This document shows, piece after piece, positions 42,753 through 49,771 of a stretch of 52,005 bases of DNA. The stretch's first letter is position 1. Each line of letters begins with the position of its first letter. The DNA comes from Acidobacteriota bacterium (GTDB lineage Bacteria; Acidobacteriota; UBA6911), in assembly GCA_016934295.1 (NCBI GenBank), contig JAFGTD010000239.1:1-52005 (forward strand). Reading direction: 5' to 3'. The notes beneath the pieces were generated by a model. It ran no database searches. It worked only from the letters and a program-made list of their open reading frames with translations, and had not been told where the DNA came from. The translations under genes were made by a program, and so were the position numbers.

Positions 42753-43919
42753 CTGTCCGGCGGTGAGGCGGCGCAGATAGCGGAACAGAAGGCCGACGGG
42801 GCGCATGATGAAGTAAAGCGGATACAGGAAACGTGGCAAAACGATATTAAAATCCACCGGCAGCGGCCTGAAAGCAAAATAGACAAGGGCGCGGAGCCTG
42901 TTGCCCCATCCGGATATGAGGCTGAACTGGAGCAACTTCAAACCCATAGTCCCTTCAGCCGACGCCGTTCGGAAAAGAGCCTGTTGAATTTTCCAGGCCA
43001 GCCTGATGTTTTCGTTATCTCCTCTTATTCTCCGGCGAACTTCCTGAGGCAGGGGCGCATCGATCAGATCCTCGGCTAAAATCAAAGCTAAAGAAAGAAT
43101 ACGCCGCATATCCGGATGATCGGATTGATTGAATACTCTGTCCCAGTTCAATTCCGGATATCGGACAAGAACTTTAGCAATATCGGCAATCCATATGAGG
43201 CTTTGCCACATATGCTTGTATCCATGCAGCGAAAGAGCGGTCAGCTGATCTTCACAGGTAAGGTTGGGAACTTGATGCCCTTGAATTGAAGCCGATTCCG
43301 CCCGCTGCTGCCAGATGGATCCGGGCAGTTTGAATCCATAATAGCCCGGCACTAGATTCCAGTGAAGCTCGACCATACTACCGCCGTCCGTTTTTTTGAC
43401 CTGATAATGAAAATCATTCCTGAGTATTTTCGCCTGAATGTACGGAGAAAAATCGGGTACAGTGCCGTAGCCCAGATCCGACAACAGCTTTAAAGCCCTG
43501 AAAACATCCGGTTCGCTTACCAGAATATCCAGGTCGATGAATTCCCTCAGTTCCGGTTCCTCGTATAGAGAATGGGCCAGAACGGGTCCCTTGAACGGAA
43601 TCGCCCGAATCCCGCGTCTCTTGAACAAATCAAGGATTTTGATAAGCCCGGCTGTGTATAAAAGAGAGTTTAAAGAGTTTTTCTTGTAGTGTTCGTGAAG
43701 CCCGGCCATAATCCCGGATGGGACGGCATCACGGCAGAATGCATGCAGATGCCTGTAAATCATCGAAGTCATCATGTGCCGGGCCGCCGCAGCAAGCAGG
43801 TATTCCCAATCCATACCTTCGGCGATGGAGGAAAGGATCCTGTCTTTGCGTTCCTGCTCGCTGCAGATACGGGCGCATTCGAGCAATAGTCGATGTTCGG
43901 GCCGATTCATTTGGCCCAA
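42750..43919 (-). CDS. Uncharacterised nucleotidyltransferase (NTP_transf_5 family)
   Basis: A 389-residue protein. The nucleotidyltransferase core is at about 95-190: GIRAIPFKGPVLAHSLYEEP, EFIDLDILVSEPDVFRALKL with the D-x-D acidic pair, and VELHWNLVPGYYGFKL. A helical C-terminal half follows, ending in a basic, weakly hydrophobic stretch. The family is typical of RiPP clusters, in particular lasso-peptide clusters, where it occurs with HPr-kinase-like enzymes and has been linked to decorating a phosphorylated peptide (pseudomycoidin). Here it is divergent from a radical SAM-HprK fusion gene with only 24 bp between the chosen starts. The ATG at 43919 is used; 43910 is an alternative. Confidence 0.82.
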   Translation of the reverse strand: MGQMNRPEHRLLLECARICSEQERKDRILSSIAEGMDWEYLLAAAARHMMTSMIYRHLHAFCRDAVPSGIMAGLHEHYKKNSLNSLLYTAGLIKILDLFKRRGIRAIPFKGPVLAHSLYEEPELREFIDLDILVSEPDVFRALKLLSDLGYGTVPDFSPYIQAKILRNDFHYQVKKTDGGSMVELHWNLVPGYYGFKLPGSIWQQRAESASIQGHQVPNLTCEDQLTALSLHGYKHMWQSLIWIADIAKVLVRYPELNWDRVFNQSDHPDMRRILSLALILAEDLIDAPLPQEVRRRIRGDNENIRLAWKIQQALFRTASAEGTMGLKLLQFSLISGWGNRLRALVYFAFRPLPVDFNIVLPRFLYPLYFIMRPVGLLFRYLRRLTAGQ

Positions 43920-43943
43920 AACTTAGCACAGAACAGCAGTCTC

Positions 43944-45917
43944 ATGTCGGAATATTTATCCATCAAAAAAATCCAATCGCAGCCCCGGCTGCCGCTACAG
44001 GGCGAAATTGACCTGACATGGCGCTGCAACAATGCCTGCCGCCACTGCTGGATCTCCCTGCCTGCCGATGCGGCTGAAAAGGAACAGGAGTTGTCTTTCG
44101 ATGAAATCCGCCGCATCGCCGATGAAGCGCGCTCCCTGGGGTGCCGTCAGTGGAACATTACCGGCGGCGAACCGTTGCTTCGGCCGGATTTCCCGGAGAT
44201 TTTCGAATACCTGACGAGTCAGGCAGTTACATACAGTTTGAACACAAACGGAACCTTGATTACGCCCGCAACCGCCCGGCAATTGAAGCGTAAAGGGAAT
44301 AAAATGGTCGCGCTTTACGGCGCCACAGCCGAAGTCTACGACTATGTCGCACGCCGTCAGGGGGCATTCGAACAGGCCATGCAGGGTTTCGCCTACCTGA
44401 AAGAAGCAGGGGTCGCATTTACCGTGCAACTCGTTCCAATGCGCGCCAACCGCCGTCAGTGGGACGCCATGGTGAAACTGGCCGAAAGACTGAGTCCGCA
44501 ATGGCGTGTGGGCGCCTCCTGGCTATACATGTCCGCATCGGGTTCTGCAGAACGCAATGCGGAAATCCGGGCTCAGCGTCTGGAACCGAGAGATACTGTC
44601 CTATTGGATCCCCCCGACGTTTCTTTCGCCGATCGAACGGAAGCGGCCCGATCGGACAATGCCGTATCGACAGGATGCGGGATAAGCGCTCGAAACGACA
44701 ACCGGCTGTTCGCCGGCTGCATTGAATCCCGCCGGGAATTTCATGTGGACGCTTACGGAGGCGCATCCTTCTGCTGCTTTATCAAGGATCCCGCAATGCG
44801 CTATAACCTGCGCCGGGGCACCCTGCGCGAAGCGTGGGAGGAATTTATCCCGTCGCTGGCCGACAAAGTGCGCGGTGATCCGGAGTATATGAATAACTGC
44901 GGTGCCTGCCGCAAAACTAACTGCAACTGGTGCGGGGCCTATGCCTTTCTCGAGCACGGTCACTATAACAGTCCGATTCCCTATCTCTGCGACACAGCGC
45001 GCGCCGAGAGCAAATACATGGATGACTGGAAAAAAAATCACCGCCGCTACTATCGGGTAGCCGGCATATCCGTCCAGATCGATTCCGATCTGCCCATAAC
45101 AGACCTTACATTCGAACCGAAATTCCGCAAGTTTCAGGCGGATGGGCCGCAGGAAGATTCCATTTCCATTCACTATCACTTCTCTCCGCCGTTTCTGAAC
45201 GGTCGGGATATGGGAGAGAAAGTGTATGACAGACAACCCTGGGCCATTTACCGGAAAGACCATAGCTGGATCTACAAAACGGTGGAATCCAATGGAAACA
45301 GCCATTTGCCCAGCAAGTTCGTCGTTGCCAACAACGACCACACGCGGATTCATATTTATCACCCGGATAAAGAGGACTACCTGTCCAGGAGCCTGTCTTC
45401 CCTGACGTTCGCCCTTACAGACCAGGCATTGCTGGCGCGCGTGCTGGCGGACAGGAAAGGCTGCTACCTCCATTCCGCCGGCGTAATCCTCAACGGCAAA
45501 GGGCTGCTTTTTGTCGGCCATTCGGACGCGGGCAAATCGACTATCGTGAAAATGCTCCGGGGACAGGCCGAGATTCTGTGCGACGACCGGAACATCGTCC
45601 GGCGCTGGCCGGACGGATTCAAGGTCCACGGCTGCTGGAACCATGGAGAGGTGCCCGATATTTCCTCTTCGTCGGCCCCGCTGCATGCCATTTTCTTTCA
45701 TCAGAAATCGCCCAGGAACAGGTTGCACCGGATCGAAGATCCAAAACTGACTCTGCGTCCCTTGCTGGCCTGTCTGATCCGACCGTTTATGACCGCCGAC
45801 TGGTGGGAAAAGATGCTGACCCTGCTCGACTCCATGTCGAAAGAAATCCCCTGCTACAACCTGGAATTCGACAGAAGCGGTGCACTGTGCGGCCTTTTGC
45901 AGGAATTTACCGAATGA
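43944..45917 (+). CDS. Radical SAM/SPASM protein fused to an HPr-kinase-like domain
   Basis: About 657 residues. Residues 18-220 are a radical SAM core with CNNACRHC (Cys28, 32, 35) and NITGGEPLL. A SPASM-like Cys region at about 235-365 includes CIESRREF, CCFIKDP, NCGACRKTNCNWCG and YLCDTARAE. Residues about 370-500 are beta-rich, and the final part has HSAGVILNGKGLLFVGHSDA with the P-loop completed by GKST (residues 525-533), CDDRNIVRRWPDGF and the C-terminal end, as in HprK-like proteins of RiPP clusters. Both halves appear intact. Start ATG 43944; a frame-compatible ATG at 43893 would overlap the divergent gene. Its stop overlaps the next start as ATGA. Confidence 0.83.
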   Translation: MSEYLSIKKIQSQPRLPLQGEIDLTWRCNNACRHCWISLPADAAEKEQELSFDEIRRIADEARSLGCRQWNITGGEPLLRPDFPEIFEYLTSQAVTYSLNTNGTLITPATARQLKRKGNKMVALYGATAEVYDYVARRQGAFEQAMQGFAYLKEAGVAFTVQLVPMRANRRQWDAMVKLAERLSPQWRVGASWLYMSASGSAERNAEIRAQRLEPRDTVLLDPPDVSFADRTEAARSDNAVSTGCGISARNDNRLFAGCIESRREFHVDAYGGASFCCFIKDPAMRYNLRRGTLREAWEEFIPSLADKVRGDPEYMNNCGACRKTNCNWCGAYAFLEHGHYNSPIPYLCDTARAESKYMDDWKKNHRRYYRVAGISVQIDSDLPITDLTFEPKFRKFQADGPQEDSISIHYHFSPPFLNGRDMGEKVYDRQPWAIYRKDHSWIYKTVESNGNSHLPSKFVVANNDHTRIHIYHPDKEDYLSRSLSSLTFALTDQALLARVLADRKGCYLHSAGVILNGKGLLFVGHSDAGKSTIVKMLRGQAEILCDDRNIVRRWPDGFKVHGCWNHGEVPDISSSSAPLHAIFFHQKSPRNRLHRIEDPKLTLRPLLACLIRPFMTADWWEKMLTLLDSMSKEIPCYNLEFDRSGALCGLLQEFTE

Positions 45918-47089
45918 ATAAGGAATCCAATCCCTATACGGTCAGAAAGAGGCTGGATGAAGCCGTCTTATGGCCGGACCGCGCTCCCAAGCTGGGAGGC
46001 ATGGATATTGAGTTGACCGAACGCTGCAACCTCAACTGCATCCACTGCTACATCAATCAACCGGCCGGAGATCGGGAAATACAGGCCGGGGAGATGGATA
46101 CCGACCGTGTAAAAACCGTACTGAAAGAAGCGGCGGATCTTGGCTGTTTATCCGTTCGGTTTACCGGAGGGGAACCCTTGATCCGTCCGGATTTCACCGA
46201 GCTGTATCTTTTTGCGCGGCAACTGGGATTAAGGATCATACTTTTCACCAATGCCACTCTAATCACGCCCGACCTTGCCGAAATACTTGCACGAACCCCT
46301 CCGCTGGAGAAGATCGAGATCACCGTATTCGGCATGTCGCCGGAAAGCTACCGGGCAGTAACAGGCAGACCCGACGCCTACAGCACAACCATGCGGGGAA
46401 TAAACCTGCTGCTTGAAAAACAGGTTCCCTTCATCGTCAAGGGGGTCCTGCTTCCCGCTAATGAAAAGGACGTGCCTGCCTTTGAATCCTGGGCCGCAAC
46501 GCTGCCCTGGATGGACGAGCCGCCCGATTATGCCATGTTCCTGGACCTGAGGGCGCGGCGTGATTCCGTGGAAAAGAACTGCGGTATTCGTCAATTGCGA
46601 TACTCTCCCGAGGAAGGCATGCGCTTTCTTCTTCGCAGACCCGAGTATCACAGGACGGAGATGATCCGTTTCTGTAAAAAATTCCTGTCCGGGCCTACAG
46701 ACCGATTATTTCCCTGTGGCGCCGGCAAAGGCGTCTGCGTGGATGCCTACGGCCGGGCCCAGCTGTGCCTCACGCTCCGGCACCCGGACACCGTTTACGA
46801 TCTAAAAAACAATTCCCTGGACACGATGTTCTTGAAATTTACACCCGAAATCAGGAAAATGGTCGCCCGAAATCCTGATTACTTAAAACGCTGCGCCCGC
46901 TGTTTCTTAAAGGGGTTTTGCGAACAGTGTCCGGCGAAATCCTGGATGGAACACGGAACACTCGACACACCCGTCGAGTATCTGTGCGATGTGACGCACA
47001 AGCAGGCCAGAAACATCGGATTATTGAATGAAAACGAGCGGGCCTGGGATGTGACGGACTGGAAAGCGCGCATTAATTCTCTGGAATAA
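45914..47089 (+). CDS. Radical SAM/SPASM peptide-modifying enzyme
   Basis: About 391 residues. The radical SAM motif is CNLNCIHC (Cys38, 42, 45) in DIELTERCNLNCIHCYINQP, with RFTGGEPLI and FTNATLITPD. The SPASM region has PCGAGKGVCVDAYGRAQLCL and RCARCFLKGFCEQCPAKSWM with YLCDVTHKQA near the C-terminus, enough Cys for two auxiliary 4Fe-4S clusters. Such enzymes make thioether, C-C or epimer modifications on peptides. The ATG at 45914 overlaps the upstream TGA. The candidate precursor gene follows after 31 bp, so this enzyme is the nearest modifier. Confidence 0.88.
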   Translation: MNKESNPYTVRKRLDEAVLWPDRAPKLGGMDIELTERCNLNCIHCYINQPAGDREIQAGEMDTDRVKTVLKEAADLGCLSVRFTGGEPLIRPDFTELYLFARQLGLRIILFTNATLITPDLAEILARTPPLEKIEITVFGMSPESYRAVTGRPDAYSTTMRGINLLLEKQVPFIVKGVLLPANEKDVPAFESWAATLPWMDEPPDYAMFLDLRARRDSVEKNCGIRQLRYSPEEGMRFLLRRPEYHRTEMIRFCKKFLSGPTDRLFPCGAGKGVCVDAYGRAQLCLTLRHPDTVYDLKNNSLDTMFLKFTPEIRKMVARNPDYLKRCARCFLKGFCEQCPAKSWMEHGTLDTPVEYLCDVTHKQARNIGLLNENERAWDVTDWKARINSLE

Positions 47090-47120
47090 CCGATAAGATA
47101 TTCAAACGAGGAATCAACCT

Positions 47121-47312
47121 ATGGAACAGTGCTCAAAATGGGAAAAACCTCAACTGGTCGAACTGGTAAGAAGCCGGCCGGAGGAAGCCGTGCTGCTGGC
47201 ATGCAAGGGCGGCGGCAATCAATCGGCTATAGCCAAGACCAGTAAAAATCTTTGCTATAACCAAAGCGGCAAGTACTGCACCACGATCTGTAACGACACT
47301 TTCCCTTCCTGA
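47121..47312 (+). CDS. Candidate RiPP precursor peptide
   Basis: A 63-residue peptide with a GAGG-type ribosome binding site before the ATG. The leader-like front is KWEKPQLVELVRSRPEEAVL; I recall similar K-P-x-L...LVR...PEEAVL...C stretches in small peptides next to radical SAM genes, but I cannot check this here. Cys28 ends that part, a Gly triplet (30-32) follows, and the C-terminal half has Cys45, Cys53 and Cys57 with several Asn, Ser, Thr and Tyr; the last residue is Ser63. No signal peptide or membrane helix. It sits between two radical SAM-cluster genes and the PqqD gene, the usual place of a precursor. Maturation is inferred. Confidence 0.75.
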   Translation: MEQCSKWEKPQLVELVRSRPEEAVLLACKGGGNQSAIAKTSKNLCYNQSGKYCTTICNDTFPS

Positions 47313-47352
47313 AAATACCTTTACAGCACAAAAACAGATCAGGAGATAATTT

Positions 47353-47655
47353 ATGGATCCTTCCAATACCTTGGATTCCGCCTTTGCCCCTTCGGAAAAT
47401 GTGGTTGCCCGGGAAATTGAAGGCGAAATTATCATCGTACCGCTCGTCGCCGGCATGGGCGACACCGACGATGAGCTGTTCACCCTCAATGAAACCGGCA
47501 GGGCCATATGGCAGAAACTGGACGGTCGTCGAAGCCTCAGGCAGGTCATCGAGGAACTCGCGACCGAATACGAAGCGGCCGAAGGCGAGATCGAAGCCGA
47601 CGTAATCGGCATCATTGAAGAACTTTCCAGGAGGAAGATGGTTTCCCCGAAGTAA
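47353..47655 (+). CDS. PqqD-family peptide chaperone (RiPP recognition element)
   Basis: A 100-residue PqqD-type protein, the small winged-helix domain that binds the leader of a precursor peptide and presents it to radical SAM enzymes. The pattern NVVAREIEGEIIIVPL, then ELFTLNETGRAIWQKLDGRR (about 42-61), SLRQVIEELATEYE and a last helix ELSRRKMV is standard. An AGGAG ribosome binding site precedes the ATG at 47353. It follows the precursor by 40 bp. As a stand-alone domain it could serve all three radical SAM proteins, none of which has an obvious PqqD domain of its own. Confidence 0.9.
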   Translation: MDPSNTLDSAFAPSENVVAREIEGEIIIVPLVAGMGDTDDELFTLNETGRAIWQKLDGRRSLRQVIEELATEYEAAEGEIEADVIGIIEELSRRKMVSPK

Positions 47656-47681
47656 AGCCAACCTTTTCCCCTGATAACTTT

Positions 47682-48548
47682 ATGGCTACCAGTCCCCCCG
47701 GATTGATTGCGTATTCCCTGGAAATCGGCAAAGCGCTGGCGGAGCGCGACAGGGCCATTCTGCATGCAAAAGGCATGTGCATGTACCCCTTGGTTCGCAC
47801 CGGAGACCTGTTACACATTCAGTCCAGGAGGGTGGAGCAGGTCAACATCGGGGATATTGCCGTCTGCCGGCGTTCGGGAAGGCTGGTGTGCCATCGAACC
47901 ATCGGCAAAGGCGTTCTGGCCGGAAGGCCCTACATCGTCACCCGCTCGGACCGGAATAAACAAGTCAGCGATCCTTTCACCTATGACGAAGATCTGCTGG
48001 GAGTCGTAACCTGCATCGAGAGGAAAGGCCGCTTCACCGATCCTTACACCGATCCGCAGAAAGGACAGGATCGAGCCTTCCTTGCCCTGCGCCGCCTCGT
48101 TGCGGACCTGTACGGCGCCTGTAGAGGACGTATTATCGCCGTACTGCCGGCTGTGCGGCAGAATCCAATCTATCGATACACGTCCCGTTTCCTTAAAGCC
48201 TCCTCGCGCCGTCCCGGGCGCTTTGAAGTCCGCGTATGGAAAGAATCATGGCGGAAACTGAATCTATACATGCCGCTGAAGCCGGAGGAATTCGACATTA
48301 ACAGACCGGTTTTTCCAGGCATCCCCTTGAACCGCTGGACACTGACACTGCATTTTGGCCCCCAGAGGGAACCTGCAGCCCGGGCAACTTTACAATACAC
48401 CGAAAACAAATGGTCCCTAGATGACCTTCTTGTAAGGCCCCGTTATCGCGGCATGGGGCTGGAAAAGGACCTGCTTTTAAAGGCCGAAGAAATTTTCAGC
48501 CGCAGCGGTATCACTGATATTGATTTGAACAGGTTTCACCTTGAGTAA
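47682..48548 (+). CDS. S26-type peptidase-like protein (Cys in place of Ser) with GNAT-like C-terminus
   Basis: A 288-residue protein. Residues about 25-110 match the S24/S26 signal-peptidase-like fold: KGMCMYPLVRTGD, NIGDIAVCRR and LVCHRTIGKG. The family's nucleophile Ser in G-x-S-M-x-P is Cys33 here (codon TGC at 47778-47780), while His71 of the SipW-type HR motif is kept. The C-terminal part (about 205-288) ends in SLDDLLVRPRYRGMGLEKDL, which resembles the acetyl-CoA-binding motif of GNAT acyltransferases. No membrane helix is evident, unlike true signal peptidases. It may cut or acylate the modified peptide. It overlaps the next gene by 8 bp. Start ATG 47682; weak ribosome binding site. 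Confidence 0.75.
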   Translation: MATSPPGLIAYSLEIGKALAERDRAILHAKGMCMYPLVRTGDLLHIQSRRVEQVNIGDIAVCRRSGRLVCHRTIGKGVLAGRPYIVTRSDRNKQVSDPFTYDEDLLGVVTCIERKGRFTDPYTDPQKGQDRAFLALRRLVADLYGACRGRIIAVLPAVRQNPIYRYTSRFLKASSRRPGRFEVRVWKESWRKLNLYMPLKPEEFDINRPVFPGIPLNRWTLTLHFGPQREPAARATLQYTENKWSLDDLLVRPRYRGMGLEKDLLLKAEEIFSRSGITDIDLNRFHLE

Positions 48549-49662
48549 ATCTCTTGTCACGTCCATCCCCATCCAGGAGCTGCCTCTCTGGGAAAAGAGA
48601 GACATGGAGCGGGGCCTTTTTTCATTCGAACTGGAGCTGACCGCCCGCTGCACAAGCGACTGCCGCCATTGTTATATAAGACTTCCGGCTGATGACGCCC
48701 ATGCGCGAAGCCTGGAACTCCAATCGGATGAAATTGCCCGCATCGCCGATGAAGCCGTGTCCCTGGGCTCTCTGTGGTGTCTGATCACGGGCGGCGAGCC
48801 CCTGTTGCGCAAGGACTTTCCCGAGATTTATTCCATGCTCAAACGAAAGGGACTGCTGGTTTCGGTATTTACCAATGCTCAATGCATTACCGGGGAACAC
48901 GTCGAACTGTTTCTGAAATACCCGCCGCGCGATATCGAGATCACGGTTTACGGTGTCACCCGGGAAACCTATGAACGCGTAACCCGGACGCCCGGATCGT
49001 TCGATGCCTTCATGCGCGGTCTCGACCGTCTTATGTCCGCCGGAATCCCGGCCAGGCTGAAAGCCATGGCCCTCCGTTCCAACGTTTCCGAATTGCCCGA
49101 AATAGCCCGCTTCTGCCGCGAACGAACCAAAGACTACTTCCGCTTCGATCCGCTTCTTCATCTGCGATTCGACCGGGATCCCGGGAGGAATGAAGAAATC
49201 CGTTCGGAACGATTGTCCCCCGAGGAAATTGCGGCTCTGGATACTGCCGACGAAAAAAGAGCCGTGGCGTTACGCAGCGGGTGTGCCGATCTGACTCAAT
49301 CCGGGCCGCCTGCCGATGCGAACGGGAATCATCTTTTCCGCTGCGGCGCGGGAAACGGAAATTTCTGCGTAGGATACGCCGGGATGTTCCGTCTCTGCTC
49401 CGCGCTTTGCCATCCGGACTGCACGGCCGATCTCAGGAAACAAAACCTCCGGGACATCCGGCGTACCCTGGTACCCAAAGTCCGCGATATGCGATCGGAA
49501 CGTAAGGAATATGCGGAAGCCTGCGGCGTCTGTCCGCTCTTCAACCTGTGTCTGTGGTGTCCGGCACATGCGCACCTCGAGACGGGACAACTGGACGGCT
49601 CCGTGCCCTATTTTTGCGAGATCGCCAAAGCAAGGGCAAACGCATTAAAGATTGAAAATTAG
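48541..49662 (+). CDS. Radical SAM/SPASM peptide-modifying enzyme
   Basis: A 373-residue enzyme. The radical SAM motif CTSDCRHC (Cys37, 41, 44) lies in ELELTARCTSDCRHCYIRLP, with LITGGEPLLRKDFPEIYSML. The SPASM part has RCGAGNGNFCVGYAGMFRLC, CHPDCTADL, ACGVCPLFNLCLWCPAHAHL and YFCEIAK. It is clearly related to the two radical SAM genes upstream (shared RLPAD, ITGGEPL, PEI layout), so the three probably arose by duplication and may act in sequence on one peptide. A TTG at 48541 is used, overlapping the upstream stop. The short N-terminal segment PIQELPLWEKRDMERGLF could be a docking arm, which is inference. Confidence 0.88.
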   Translation: MSKSLVTSIPIQELPLWEKRDMERGLFSFELELTARCTSDCRHCYIRLPADDAHARSLELQSDEIARIADEAVSLGSLWCLITGGEPLLRKDFPEIYSMLKRKGLLVSVFTNAQCITGEHVELFLKYPPRDIEITVYGVTRETYERVTRTPGSFDAFMRGLDRLMSAGIPARLKAMALRSNVSELPEIARFCRERTKDYFRFDPLLHLRFDRDPGRNEEIRSERLSPEEIAALDTADEKRAVALRSGCADLTQSGPPADANGNHLFRCGAGNGNFCVGYAGMFRLCSALCHPDCTADLRKQNLRDIRRTLVPKVRDMRSERKEYAEACGVCPLFNLCLWCPAHAHLETGQLDGSVPYFCEIAKARANALKIEN

Positions 49663-49683
49663 ATAATAGGATTCCGTCTTTTC

Positions 49684-49764
49684 TTCTGACTCCTGACTTC
49701 TGACTCCTGACTTCTGACTCCTGACTTCTGGCTTCTGACTTCTGGCTTCTGGCTTCTGACTTCT
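49684..49764. repeat. Degenerate heptanucleotide repeat (CTGACTT type), copy 2
   Basis: About eleven imperfect tandem heptamers (CTGACTT, CTGACTC, CTGGCTT) fill nearly the whole gap between the third radical SAM gene and the ABC exporter gene, ending 7 bp before the exporter's ATG. Same repeat as 8368-8438. Because it directly precedes the start codon it could affect translation or hold length polymorphism; no clear ribosome binding site is seen between it and the ATG. Confidence 0.88.
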
Positions 49765-49771
49765 TAATAAA

